Under the pieces are notes generated by a model. The model was not told the origin of the DNA and made no database searches. It was given only the letters and a program-made list of their open reading frames with translations. A stretch of 38,798 bases of DNA from Thermomicrobiales bacterium. Lineage in GTDB: Bacteria > Chloroflexota > Chloroflexia > Thermomicrobiales > UBA6265. Within the stretch, counting starts at the first letter, position 1; each line of letters opens with the position of its first letter. Below, in pieces: positions 19,137 through 27,498 of the stretch. The position numbers were made by a program, and so were the translations under genes. The stretch spans positions 1-38,798 of the forward strand of contig JAGQGU010000032.1 in the NCBI GenBank assembly GCA_020432165.1, given 5' to 3'.

Positions 19137-19846
19137 TTCAGTTTGATTCCCCGTCTCTTCATCTCGTTCATCCCTCCGGCAGTGAAACCGAGCTCTTCTT
19201 CGTCCGTCATGGCCAAACATCAGCGAATGTCCAACGTCTGTATGCGGGCAGCACAGATGTACCCCTGGACGATATGGGGCGCTATCAGGCAAGCAGAGTC
19301 GCCGAACGATTCCGCGATATCGCTATCGACGCGATTGTGAGTAGTCCCCTGCAACGCGCGCACTACACGGCTCAGCAGATCGGGTTGGTGACGGGTCACG
19401 TGCCAGTGCTTATGACGGGTATTCAGGAGATGCACTTTGGTGACGCTGAAATGCTGACTCTTGACGAGGTCAATGTGAAGTGGCCGCGACTCATGGAGCA
19501 AGAGACCAACCTTGGTCTGACGGAGTTCCGCTGGCCCAATGGCGAAAGCGATATCGAGTTCACAGCTCGCGTTGTGGATTCCATGAACTCAGTTATGCGC
19601 GATTATCCGAATCAACGAGTGGCAGTCGTCTGCCATGGAGGTGTGATCGCCCAGGTGCTGAACTATCTGAACAATGGTGACCGAGGAGGCAATATGCAGT
19701 ACAGCATCGCGAACTGCAGCATCACCCACCTGCATGTATCTTCGCGCGAAACCATCATTCACTACTGGAACGATCATTCGCACCTGGAGTATGCGCTCGG
19801 GTCAATTGATATAGAAGACGACATCGTCGAGGAAGCAGCCTCATGA
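19133..19846 (+). CDS. Histidine phosphatase family protein, copy 1
   Basis: A 237-residue phosphoglycerate mutase-like phosphatase. The phospho-accepting motif FFVRHGQT holds R25 and H26. R75 (SPLQRA), E99 (QEMHFGD) and H168 (VCHGG) complete the active site. Known relatives include CobC, broad-specificity phosphatases and fructose-2,6-bisphosphatase-like enzymes, so the substrate is open. It overlaps nth and the next gene by four bases each (ATGA), which indicates translational coupling. It is closely related to the following gene: 42 of the first 50 residues are identical by eye. It has a longer, more acidic C-terminus ending in DIEDDIVEEAAS. Confidence 0.9.
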   Translation: MIQFDSPSLHLVHPSGSETELFFVRHGQTSANVQRLYAGSTDVPLDDMGRYQASRVAERFRDIAIDAIVSSPLQRAHYTAQQIGLVTGHVPVLMTGIQEMHFGDAEMLTLDEVNVKWPRLMEQETNLGLTEFRWPNGESDIEFTARVVDSMNSVMRDYPNQRVAVVCHGGVIAQVLNYLNNGDRGGNMQYSIANCSITHLHVSSRETIIHYWNDHSHLEYALGSIDIEDDIVEEAAS

Positions 19847-20529
19847 TTCAGTTCAACTCGCCGTCACTTCACCTTGTTCACCCCACCGGTGGTGAAACCG
19901 AGCTCTTCTTTGTCCGCCACGGTCAGACATCTGCAAACGTCCTGAATCAGTTCGCGGGGAGCACCGATGTACCACTGGACGATCTCGGTCGCCGCCAGGC
20001 TGGCCGCGTCGCCGAGCGCTTCCGCGATATCCCGATCGATGCCATTTTTGCGAGTCCTCTCCAGCGCGCGTTCTATACCGCGCAGCAGATTGGCATGATC
20101 ACCGGCCATGAACCGATACCAATGGCAAGCCTCCAGGAGATGCATTTTGGCGACGCCGAGATGTTAACCATGTCCGAGATCCGGTCCAAATGGCCGACTC
20201 TGCTGGAAGATCAACCCGATGGAGGAGCCTACGACTTTCGCTGGCCGAATGGCGAAAGTGATTCGGAGCTTATCGCGCGAGTGTTATCGTCGATCGAGTC
20301 TGTCTCGCGAGACTACCCGCAGCAACGCGTCGCGATGGTTTGCCACGGAGGTGTTATTTCCAGGCTGCTCAATCACCTTCGTGCAGGAGAACGATCGGAA
20401 TTTCTGCAAATCAGCATTTCCAACTGCAGCATTACCCATCTGAGCGTATCTAGCTCGCACACCACAGTCCACTACTGGAATGACCATGCTCATCTGGACG
20501 AAGTGCTTGGCCCTCTGGTGGCGGAATAG
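19843..20529 (+). CDS. Histidine phosphatase family protein, copy 2
   Basis: A 228-residue paralogue of the preceding protein. The same catalytic set is present: RHGQT at 25-29, SPLQRA, QEMHFGDAE and VCHGG. Conservation extends to the ends, including HYWNDH near the C-terminus. Both copies look intact, so this is a tandem duplication with two probable functional enzymes, not a decayed pair. The start overlaps copy 1 by four bases. The stop is followed at once by the AGGAGG ribosome site of the metallo-hydrolase gene. Whether the two copies have different substrates or form a heteromer cannot be told. Confidence 0.9.
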   Translation: MIQFNSPSLHLVHPTGGETELFFVRHGQTSANVLNQFAGSTDVPLDDLGRRQAGRVAERFRDIPIDAIFASPLQRAFYTAQQIGMITGHEPIPMASLQEMHFGDAEMLTMSEIRSKWPTLLEDQPDGGAYDFRWPNGESDSELIARVLSSIESVSRDYPQQRVAMVCHGGVISRLLNHLRAGERSEFLQISISNCSITHLSVSSSHTTVHYWNDHAHLDEVLGPLVAE

Positions 20530-20539
20530 GAGGCCGGTG

Positions 20540-21319
20540 ATGAAGAGTGTCACGATACTTGGCGGAAGCAGTGCTGGTGTCGGTACCGGCCAGGGATGCT
20601 CATCCTACCTGGTGACCATTGATGACACGCATATCGTGCTGGATATGGGTCCCGACACGCTTCAGGAACTCCGCAAGCACGTCGATTTCCGCAAGCTTGA
20701 TGCGATCATCATCAGTCATCTCCATATGGATCACATCCTTGATCTCTTCGCCCTGCGCTTTACCCTCACCTATAACCCCATCAAGGCCGAGCGGAAGACA
20801 CCGCTCTATCTGCCACCGGGCGGACTCGCGTTCTTCGCCCAGGCTGCGGCCCTTTTCACCACAAAGAACGACAACGTTCAAAGCTACTTCTCTGATGTTT
20901 ACGAGCTCGCTGAGTATGACCCTACCAGAGAGGTCATCGTTGGCACCACCAGAATCACTTTTGCCCCGACGGTGCATGTCGTGCCGTGCTGGGCTATACG
21001 TATGCATCCAGCGGACGGAGACGATTTCGTCTATACCGCGGATGCTGGCACAGATTCAGATCTCGATGCCTTTGTAGATGGGGCTGCATTGGTTGTCGCG
21101 GATAGCGCCGCGGCACCCGACGCATCTGAAGCCACCAAACGGGGCGTGCATTTCGATGCTGCAGCCGCGGCGGAGTTGGCCAATCACGCCGGAGCAACGC
21201 ACCTGGTGCTGACTCACCAGTGGGAAGAGAACGATCCGGATCGCAATGCGGTCATCGCCGCCAGGCATTTTGACGGCGAGATCGATACTGCCAAACCAGG
21301 GTTGGAGGTGACATGGTAG
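20540..21319 (+). CDS. MBL-fold metal-dependent hydrolase
   Basis: A 259-residue metallo-beta-lactamase fold protein of the RNase Z/phosphodiesterase-like type. The metal motif HLHMDH is at residues 60-65. A later Asp sits in TADAGTDSD and a His in VLTHQWEEND. The N-terminus MKSVTILGGSSAGVGTG is typical of this group. The short length argues against full tRNase Z, and I see no clear exosite; a cyclic-nucleotide or other phosphodiester hydrolase is possible. The ATG at 20540 has a perfect AGGAGG six bases upstream. It overlaps the peptidase gene by seven bases. Confidence 0.88.
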   Translation: MKSVTILGGSSAGVGTGQGCSSYLVTIDDTHIVLDMGPDTLQELRKHVDFRKLDAIIISHLHMDHILDLFALRFTLTYNPIKAERKTPLYLPPGGLAFFAQAAALFTTKNDNVQSYFSDVYELAEYDPTREVIVGTTRITFAPTVHVVPCWAIRMHPADGDDFVYTADAGTDSDLDAFVDGAALVVADSAAAPDASEATKRGVHFDAAAAAELANHAGATHLVLTHQWEENDPDRNAVIAARHFDGEIDTAKPGLEVTW

Positions 21320-22182
21320 CCGCCACAACCACTATCTCCGATGTGCCGGGTGTGAACATAGGTCACACGACGCTTGCGCCAGCGAAGACTGGCTGCACGG
21401 TGATCGTGTTCGATGAACCGGCTCTCACTGCCGCCGAGGTGCGTGGGGCCGCACCGGGTACGCGTGATCTCGATCTGCTTCAGTCTGGTCGGACCGTGCA
21501 GCGTGCTGATGCGATCCTGCTCACAGGGGGCTCTGCGTTCGGTCTGCGCGCGGCGGATGGCGTGATGACCGTATTGGCAACAATGGGACGCGGCTTCCCT
21601 ACTCCCGCAATCCCGGTGCCGATCGTGCCTGCGGCGGTAATCTTTGATCTCGCGAATGTGCAACCGGAAATACCCTCGATGGACGATGGTGCGCTGGCCT
21701 TACGCACGGCCACCCCTCTCTCCCAGGTGGAGACGGGGCAGGTTGGTGTCGGCACCGGTGCCCGTTGGGGGAATATCACAGGCACGCCCCAGGATGGCGG
21801 CTTCTATCTGGCGCAGATAGCTGTCGCCGATGGCAGCGTTACTGCAGCGGTCGTGGTGAATGCAATGGGTGTGATCAATCCTGAGATTGATCCACGTGGA
21901 TTCGCGATCGATGCCATGACCGATCCTGGATTTGGGCACAACACGACGTTGATCGCAGTGATTACCGATGTGGCGTGTAGTCATCAAACGCTGAAACGGA
22001 TGTGCGTGGCTGCACACGATGCTCTTGCCCGTGTAATCTGGCCAAGTCACACGATGGCCGATGGCGATGTCGCCTTCGCCAGCACGGTCAACGATGCTCC
22101 TGTGGAGCGCGATCTCACCATGCCGTTGTGTCTGGCGACGGAGTTGGCGGTGGAAGCGGCGTTACGGCAAGCCAAACCATAA
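21313..22182 (+). CDS. P1 (S58/DmpA) family peptidase
   Basis: A 289-residue N-terminal-nucleophile hydrolase of the DmpA/NylC type. GGSAFGLRAADGVM (72-85) is the family signature. GVGTGARWG (145-153) and VVNAMGV (181-187) follow. The likely self-cleavage site is N210-T211 in FGHNTTLIAVITD, matching the Asn-Thr cut of NylC, with Thr211 as nucleophile. Family members are aminopeptidases or amidases, and the substrate is unknown. A GGAGG site precedes the ATG at 21313. It is the last gene of the nth-led operon and converges on the phospholipase D gene. Confidence 0.9.
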   Translation: MVAATTTISDVPGVNIGHTTLAPAKTGCTVIVFDEPALTAAEVRGAAPGTRDLDLLQSGRTVQRADAILLTGGSAFGLRAADGVMTVLATMGRGFPTPAIPVPIVPAAVIFDLANVQPEIPSMDDGALALRTATPLSQVETGQVGVGTGARWGNITGTPQDGGFYLAQIAVADGSVTAAVVVNAMGVINPEIDPRGFAIDAMTDPGFGHNTTLIAVITDVACSHQTLKRMCVAAHDALARVIWPSHTMADGDVAFASTVNDAPVERDLTMPLCLATELAVEAALRQAKP

Positions 22183-22183
22183 C

Positions 22184-22250
22184 CCGTACGCCCGAGGTTT
22201 ACCCGCGGGCACGTGAGGGCGCTACCCGCGCGTAAAGCGCGGGTGTACGG
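22184..22250. repeat. Three-armed palindromic element between convergent genes
   Basis: The outer arms CCGTAC (22184-22189) and GTACGG (22245-22250) enclose a GCCCG/CGGGC hairpin (22190-22210) and a perfect 8-pair hairpin ACCCGCGC/GCGCGGGT with a GTAAA loop (22224-22244). The plan matches the element at 10002-10062. It occupies the gap between the peptidase (plus) and phospholipase D-like (minus) stops, so it could stop transcription from both sides. Confidence 0.65.
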
Positions 22251-22255
22251 ATTTG

Positions 22256-23611
22256 TTACAGGAAATACCGCAACCACCACCAGAACTGCGCCGGGATCTC
22301 CTCACGCCAGCCGCTAATGTCTTCCGGAACTTCCGCCCTGGCCATGACCGGATCCACAATCTGTGCACTCACCTGATCGGCAATATCAGCATCCTCAAAC
22401 ATGAGCGCCAGCTCCAGATTACGATAGAGACTCCAGGCGTCGTAATTGATTGAGCCAATGATGACAGTGTCATCTGCCACGGTCACCTTGGCGTGAAGGA
22501 CACCAGGCACTTCGTAGACACCAATACCAGCCTCGAACATCTGACCATACTTGTGTCTGATCGCCCAGGCGGCCGGGGTGTTGTTCGAGTTCATGCTGGT
22601 AACCACCCTCACTTCCACACCGCGCTCGCCGGCATCGGTAACAAGATCGATGAAACCGGCATCGGTGAAATATGGGTTGAGTACATCAAGCCGTTTCGTA
22701 GCGTTCTGGATGGCCTCGCGTGATGCCTGAGTACCGGGTAGAAACCCACCCGGAATGTTCTGGAGCACTGTGACACGGATATCGCCACCATCTTCCGGAA
22801 TCGGGAAATAACCGGCCAGGTCATCTGGCAATGTCCCCCCGTATGCGTGATAGCTGGTGAGAAAGATAAGCTGCAACTGGCGGACAACATCGCCCTGAAT
22901 CCGCGTAAAGGTATCCAGCCATTCGCCACCAGCGAAGTGATCCTCAAAGCCAGCGCCTCCCACCCAACCGATGGTGCCATCGATCACGAGCATCTTGCGA
23001 TGATCGGAACGCCCGGCCTCATCGATACTCCACTCAAGATCGCGATCCGGCAACTCACCGGAATACTGCAAGGGCCAGGTATCGTTGACTACGATCTGAA
23101 CACCCCCAGCTGCCATGCGATCGTAGAGATCGGAATTGCGTTCAAATGGATGCGAGCCCTGCTCATCGGTGATCAATCGCACCTCCACGCCTTCACTGGC
23201 TTTGCGAATGAGAGCGTCCGCGATCCTGTCTCCCCACTCGCCCGGAGCAAAGGCAAACATGAGGATATGGATGGATGACTGCGCAGATTCGATATCCGCC
23301 AGAATCTCCGGGAAGAACTGAGTGCCATCCAAGAAGAAATCAGCATCGCTGGCGTAGGTCGGAGCAAGATCGATAGCAACCTCGTCTCGTTTGCGATCAG
23401 CGGAGACGAAGTCGGTGGTTACCTGCAACGCCTGCTCGGCGGTAACGGCATCCGCAGGCGGTGGCCAGTGATCGTGCTCGACGATGCGCAACACTTGCCA
23501 CCAAACGATCAATAGCACTGCCAGCAGCACGAGGAGCAGATTGCGCGTATATCGCTTTAGGCGCTGTTTCCAACTCCGGCCAGGCGTGTAGCGAATGCTG
23601 TCATTCGTCAT
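22256..23611 (-). CDS. Phospholipase D-like / cardiolipin synthase-like membrane protein
   Basis: A 451-residue protein with a short basic N-terminus and one membrane anchor at about 24-42 (LLLVLLAVLLIVWW), so the catalytic part should face outward. Two HKD motifs are present: H204-x-K206-x4-D211 in the first half and H373-x-K375-x4-D380 in the second. This is the full catalytic pair of the PLD superfamily. It differs from classical cardiolipin synthases in having a single anchor, so phospholipid remodelling or another phosphodiester substrate is possible. The ATG at 23611 overlaps the upstream unknown gene by 11 bases, with AGGAG upstream. Confidence 0.88.
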   Translation of the reverse strand: MTNDSIRYTPGRSWKQRLKRYTRNLLLVLLAVLLIVWWQVLRIVEHDHWPPPADAVTAEQALQVTTDFVSADRKRDEVAIDLAPTYASDADFFLDGTQFFPEILADIESAQSSIHILMFAFAPGEWGDRIADALIRKASEGVEVRLITDEQGSHPFERNSDLYDRMAAGGVQIVVNDTWPLQYSGELPDRDLEWSIDEAGRSDHRKMLVIDGTIGWVGGAGFEDHFAGGEWLDTFTRIQGDVVRQLQLIFLTSYHAYGGTLPDDLAGYFPIPEDGGDIRVTVLQNIPGGFLPGTQASREAIQNATKRLDVLNPYFTDAGFIDLVTDAGERGVEVRVVTSMNSNNTPAAWAIRHKYGQMFEAGIGVYEVPGVLHAKVTVADDTVIIGSINYDAWSLYRNLELALMFEDADIADQVSAQIVDPVMARAEVPEDISGWREEIPAQFWWWLRYFL

Positions 23612-24095
23612 CGTATGCTCGCTCCTGACAGGGCACAGGCAAACTCGATGAAACCAGCGCCAATGCGGACCACATATCGGGGCGATGCGGCTCCGGACGA
23701 CCACCACCCCGGAGGGCTATTTCCAGTCCGAGTTCATGTGCGGCCGCAAACGTTTCCAAGACATCCTCCACATCGGCATCCTGACACCTAAGGCGAGCGA
23801 GCTGCTTCCAATGCCCGGATTCTTTGGTGGCAAACGCATCAAAAAGGAGAGGGTCGATAGATCGCGCGACCTCACGATCGACAATGATGGTGTAGTCGTC
23901 CGGGTACAATCCCACGGCGAAGTACCAGCCGACAAAGAGACCAATCCAGCCTGGTTCCTTCGCATAGCCACTCAGTTGCCAACGATCCGATTGCATCTCG
24001 CGAAGCAGATGTATGGACTCCACCATGCGCTTCACCGCCACCGGATGACAACGCTGGAGAGCCTGAAATGTGACTGGATCGGGCATCAATAACAT
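23601..24095 (-). CDS. Hypothetical protein upstream of the PLD-like gene
   Basis: I do not recognise this 164-residue protein. It is rich in aromatic and acidic residues (GWIGLFVGWYFAVGLYPDDY in the middle) and has no signal peptide or clear membrane helix; the hydrophobic stretch is broken by charges. The ATG at 24095 has a good GGAGG ribosome site seven bases upstream. The end overlaps the PLD-like gene, so the two are probably expressed together. It lies just beyond the terminator of the ribosomal operon, and its promoter should be in 24096-24135. A plus-strand reading frame overlaps much of it but lacks support. Confidence 0.65.
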   Translation of the reverse strand: MLLMPDPVTFQALQRCHPVAVKRMVESIHLLREMQSDRWQLSGYAKEPGWIGLFVGWYFAVGLYPDDYTIIVDREVARSIDPLLFDAFATKESGHWKQLARLRCQDADVEDVLETFAAAHELGLEIALRGGGRPEPHRPDMWSALALVSSSLPVPCQERAYDDE

Positions 24096-24123
24096 CGTGG
24101 ACCTCCGCTCGACCCTGCCTCCG

Positions 24124-24161
24124 AAAACAAAACAACCCTGTAGGAAGGATATCCTACAGGG
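24124..24161 (-). terminator. Intrinsic terminator of the ribosomal superoperon
   Basis: On the minus strand a perfect 10-pair stem (CCCTGTAGGA/TCCTACAGGG, six-base loop, 24136-24161) is followed by TTGTTTTGTTTT. It lies about 33 bases past the rpsI stop and marks the end of the ribosomal transcript. Confidence 0.92.
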
Positions 24162-24193
24162 CTGAGCTTATCGGAATACCACCAAAGAGCGGT

Positions 24194-24610
24194 TTAGCGC
24201 TTGGTGTACTGCGGTGCCTTGCGGGCGCGCTTGAGACCGACCTTCTTGCGCTCCTTCATGCGGGCATCGCGTGTGAGCATGCCGGCGCTCTTGAGCGTTG
24301 GGCGAAGCTCCTCATCGAAGCGAACGAGCGCACGAGCGATACCGTGACGAACGGCACCAACCTGGCCGCTGACACCACCACCGACAACGGTGGCGACGAC
24401 ATCGAAACGCTCATTGGTCTGGGTGGCGCGCAGCGGCGCAACCAGCAGAATCTGATTCAGGGCGCGACCACCGAAGTAATCCGGTGCAGTCTTGCCATTG
24501 ATGGTGACGTTGCCCGTGCCTGGGTAGAGGCGGACGCGCGCGACACTGGTCTTGCGGCGGCCAACGCCATAGTAGAACTGGCCCTTCGGGGCGGCTGTTG
24601 CATCGCTCAT
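24194..24610 (-). CDS. rpsI: 30S ribosomal protein S9
   Basis: 138 residues. Family features are [16 protein letters not shown] near the N-terminus, [19 protein letters not shown] in the middle and the C-terminal [12 protein letters not shown], whose last Arg/Lys reach the P-site tRNA. A short N-terminal extension precedes the usual start of the domain. A GGGGGAG ribosome site precedes the ATG and overlaps the end of rplM. It is the last gene before the intrinsic terminator. Confidence 0.98.
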   Translation of the reverse strand: MSDATAAPKGQFYYGVGRRKTSVARVRLYPGTGNVTINGKTAPDYFGGRALNQILLVAPLRATQTNERFDVVATVVGGGVSGQVGAVRHGIARALVRFDEELRPTLKSAGMLTRDARMKERKKVGLKRARKAPQYTKR

Positions 24611-24621
24611 GGATTCTCCCC

Positions 24622-25092
24622 CTATCGCGTCGCGGTATCGTCGAGCTGCAGGGCAACCGGGCTCTGCGCTTCGTGCGGATGGTTCGGACCGGCGTAAACC
24701 TTCAGCTTCTTCAGCTGCTGGCGGCCGAGATTGCTGCCCGGCAGCATGCCACGCACTGCGTGCTCAATAATGCGCTCGGGGTGACGAGCTCGCATGTCCT
24801 TCAGGCTGGTGGTCTTGAGACCGCCCGGGTACATGGAGTGCGTGTAGTAATTCTTCTGGGTTTCCTTCTTACCGGTCACCCGCACTTTATCGGCGTTGAT
24901 GACAACCACAAAGTCGCCTGTATCGACGTGTGGTGTGTAGGTTGGCTTGTTCTTGCCGCGCAGCGTTGCCGCAACGGTGGTAGCGAGGCGACCAAGGGTG
25001 ACACCCTCGGCATCGACCACGTACCAATTGCGCTGCTGAAACTCTGCAGCTTTGGCTGAGTAGGTCTTGCGATCCACGATACGTACTCCCAT
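24622..25092 (-). CDS. rplM: 50S ribosomal protein L13
   Basis: 156 residues. Diagnostic segments are [34 protein letters not shown] and [19 protein letters not shown]. The ATG at 25092 shares one base with the truA stop (TAATG), so translation is probably coupled. It is paired with rpsI eleven bases downstream, the usual L13-S9 arrangement. The C-terminus is about ten residues longer than common L13 proteins. Confidence 0.98.
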   Translation of the reverse strand: MGVRIVDRKTYSAKAAEFQQRNWYVVDAEGVTLGRLATTVAATLRGKNKPTYTPHVDTGDFVVVINADKVRVTGKKETQKNYYTHSMYPGGLKTTSLKDMRARHPERIIEHAVRGMLPGSNLGRQQLKKLKVYAGPNHPHEAQSPVALQLDDTATR

Positions 25093-25952
25093 TACCGATT
25101 TCCGGATACCGAACCGTTTCGATATCCTGTGCGCTCGCTCACCGGGTCGGGTTCAGGAACATCGGTTCCGTATCCTACCCGCCAGAGTACAAGACCCTGT
25201 GGCGGCGCTGTTTGTGGCCCCTGTGTGCGATCCGCGGCTGCAATCAGCTCACCAATCCACTCCGGTGACCTTTTCTGTCGTCCTACATCGGCGAGTGCAC
25301 CTGCAACAGTGCGCACTACCTGGGGCAAGAATCCGTCAGCAATAATCCGGATCTCAGCCCCGTGCCCCTCGGCGGGTGCTACTCCCCACCATGCATCTAT
25401 CGGATGAACCGAGCAGTGCATGATGTTCCGCACCGTTCCGCGCCTCCCGAGCGCGGGAGCATCCTTCACACCCATGCCGTTACCGGCGAAAGATGCGAGA
25501 TCTACCTCGCCCGTGAGGTGCGCCGCCCCTTCGGCCATGGCCTCCAGGTCGAGTGCGGTCCAACGTTGCCACACCTGTCGATGTAACAGCGGTTGGCGGA
25601 CTCCCCACCAGATGCGATAGCGATATTCTCGCCAAACCGCATCGTACCGCGCATGAAACGAATCACTCTCGCGCTCACAGCGAACAACCGCCAGGTCCTC
25701 CGCCAGATGCGCATTGATCGCCTCGATCATCCGCGCGTTGGACATCTCCGGTCGTGCATCCACCATACTGGCCACCTGGCCGATGGCGTGCACTCCCGCA
25801 TCTGTCCGTCCGGCAAGATCGATTTTCGTCGTCTTACCGAACAAGTTGGAGATTGCTATCTCCAGGTCTTCCTGCACACTGCGTCCATTCTTCTGACGCT
25901 GGCTACCCACAAAGTTCGTGCCATCGTAGGCGATGGTGAGTTTGAGGACCAT
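25092..25952 (-). CDS. truA: tRNA pseudouridine synthase A
   Basis: A 286-residue enzyme that converts uridines 38-40 of tRNA anticodon arms to pseudouridine. The catalytic Asp is D51 in [10 protein letters not shown], and [17 protein letters not shown] and [15 protein letters not shown] are TruA segments. The ATG at 25952 begins the conserved [12 protein letters not shown]; an upstream extension to 26000 is unlikely. It lies 51 bases after rplQ and overlaps rplM. The C-terminal tail of about 25 residues looks non-conserved. Confidence 0.95.
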   Translation of the reverse strand: MVLKLTIAYDGTNFVGSQRQKNGRSVQEDLEIAISNLFGKTTKIDLAGRTDAGVHAIGQVASMVDARPEMSNARMIEAINAHLAEDLAVVRCERESDSFHARYDAVWREYRYRIWWGVRQPLLHRQVWQRWTALDLEAMAEGAAHLTGEVDLASFAGNGMGVKDAPALGRRGTVRNIMHCSVHPIDAWWGVAPAEGHGAEIRIIADGFLPQVVRTVAGALADVGRQKRSPEWIGELIAAADRTQGPQTAPPQGLVLWRVGYGTDVPEPDPVSERTGYRNGSVSGNR

Positions 25953-26003
25953 AGTGCTCAGGAACGAGAGGTGAGCCGATGTTTCCACCGGCTCACACAA
26001 CGA

Positions 26004-26357
26004 TTAGGCAACAAACTCGATCACGACGGTCGGGGCGCCATCGCCCTTGCGCACGCCCAGCTTGGAGATACGGGTGTATCCGCCCGGCTGGCCTTCGAAA
26101 CGCGGAGCAACCTCGGTGAAGAGACGCTCAACCGACTTCTCATGATCAAGGCGGCTCATAACGATGTTACGGGTGTGACCAGTGTCTTCCCGCGCGATGG
26201 TAATGAGCTTCTCCACCACAGAGCGGAGTTCCTTGGCCTTGGCCTCGGTGGTAACGATGCGCTCGTTGAGAATGAGCGAAATCGCCTGCTGACGCAGCAG
26301 CGCCTTGCGCTGCGCTGGGTTGCGGCCGAATTTGCGGCCAGCCTTCTGATGCCTCAT
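26004..26357 (-). CDS. rplQ: 50S ribosomal protein L17
   Basis: 117 residues, standard size. Family features are the N-terminal MRHQKAGRKFGRNPAQRKAL and the ERIVTTEAKAKELR segment. A GAGGAGG ribosome site lies within the last codons of rpoA, and the gap between the two genes is two bases, so the pair is coupled as in most bacteria. Confidence 0.98.
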   Translation of the reverse strand: MRHQKAGRKFGRNPAQRKALLRQQAISLILNERIVTTEAKAKELRSVVEKLITIAREDTGHTRNIVMSRLDHEKSVERLFTEVAPRFEGQPGGYTRISKLGVRKGDGAPTVVIEFVA

Positions 26358-26359
26358 GA

Positions 26360-27379
26360 CTAGGCCTCCTCGTCCGCGGCGCCGATAGCGTCCGCAAAGT
26401 CGATGTCCTCATCATCACCGGCATCACCAGCGAGACCATCCAGCGAACCCTCGGGAAGATAACCGTATTCGGCCAGCTTCTCGCGGAGTTCACCCATGGA
26501 ACGAGGACCAAAATTACGAATGGAAAGCAGCTGATCGGGATCCATGGTGAGCACCTGACCCACCTTGTCGATCTGCTTGCTGCGCAGTGCATTGAGCATG
26601 CGCGGTGAAAGACCAAGATCGGCCAGCGGCTTGTTCTGGACTTCCTCCGGAATCATGTTCTCGGCGGATTCCAACGGAGCCGGCTGGGTGAACTCGGCAA
26701 AAACGCGTGCATGCGCCATCAGAATCTGGGCAGCATGGCTGAGCGCATCCTCGGGTTCGACCGTACCATCGGTGAGAATCTCGAGGATAAGGCGATCGTA
26801 GTCGACTTCAGAACCCACACGGGTCTGCTCGATCACGTAGTTCACGCGCTCAATCGGGGTGAAGATAGAATCGATCGGAATCTCACCGAGCGCCACCGTC
26901 TCCTGCATTTCAGCGGGCTTGTAACCCTGGCCCCGGCTGATCCAGAGATCCATATCAATGATGGAATCACGCTCGGTCAGCGTGGCGATGTGCTGATCTG
27001 GATTGATCAGCTCCACCTCAACCGGCCACTCGATGTCATCAGCGGTGATGATGCGCTCGCCCTCGCCGTCGTTGCGGACGTAGAGGTGGGCACGGACATC
27101 GCCGTGAAGCTCGGTGATCTGGCGCAACCGAACCGCCTTCAGATTCAGCACAATCTCCGTGACGTCTTCACGCACACCGGGGATGGTGGCGAACTCGTGC
27201 CAGACGTTATCCACGCGAATGCGGGATACAGCACACCCTTCCAGACTGCGCAGCAGAATGCGACGCAGGCTGTTTCCCATGGTGGTACCGTAGCCTGGCT
27301 CGAGGGGCTCAACCTGAAAACGACCGTAGTTGCGCCCGTCCTCGACCTTTTCGATTTTGAATTCGGGTGTCTGCAACAA
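26360..27379 (-). CDS. rpoA: DNA-directed RNA polymerase subunit alpha
   Basis: 339 residues. The N-terminal dimerisation domain has GRFQVEPLEPGYGTTMGNSLRRILL. After a linker, the C-terminal domain has LGLSPRMLNALRSKQIDKVG, with the Arg that contacts UP-element DNA, and SIRNFGPRSMGELREKL. An acidic tail follows (GDAGDDEDIDFADAIG). The start is TTG at 27379, followed by a second TTG; AGGAGG lies nine bases upstream and no ATG or GTG fits. The 119-base gap before it is where rpsD usually lies. Confidence 0.97.
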   Translation of the reverse strand: MLQTPEFKIEKVEDGRNYGRFQVEPLEPGYGTTMGNSLRRILLRSLEGCAVSRIRVDNVWHEFATIPGVREDVTEIVLNLKAVRLRQITELHGDVRAHLYVRNDGEGERIITADDIEWPVEVELINPDQHIATLTERDSIIDMDLWISRGQGYKPAEMQETVALGEIPIDSIFTPIERVNYVIEQTRVGSEVDYDRLILEILTDGTVEPEDALSHAAQILMAHARVFAEFTQPAPLESAENMIPEEVQNKPLADLGLSPRMLNALRSKQIDKVGQVLTMDPDQLLSIRNFGPRSMGELREKLAEYGYLPEGSLDGLAGDAGDDEDIDFADAIGAADEEA

Positions 27380-27498
27380 GCGGACTCGCCTCCTCTTGTG
27401 ACCTGTTGGCGTAGCATGGCTAACGCACAGGTTCGTTCAATTCACTATCACTACTCGATATCTTGCCGCTACGGAGTTCCGCGCGGACTGGAATCGAA

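Noticed and set aside
23685-24092. Plus-strand frame overlapping the unknown minus-strand gene
   Set aside because: The minus-strand frame has a strong ribosome site and is coupled to the PLD-like gene; the plus frame has neither.
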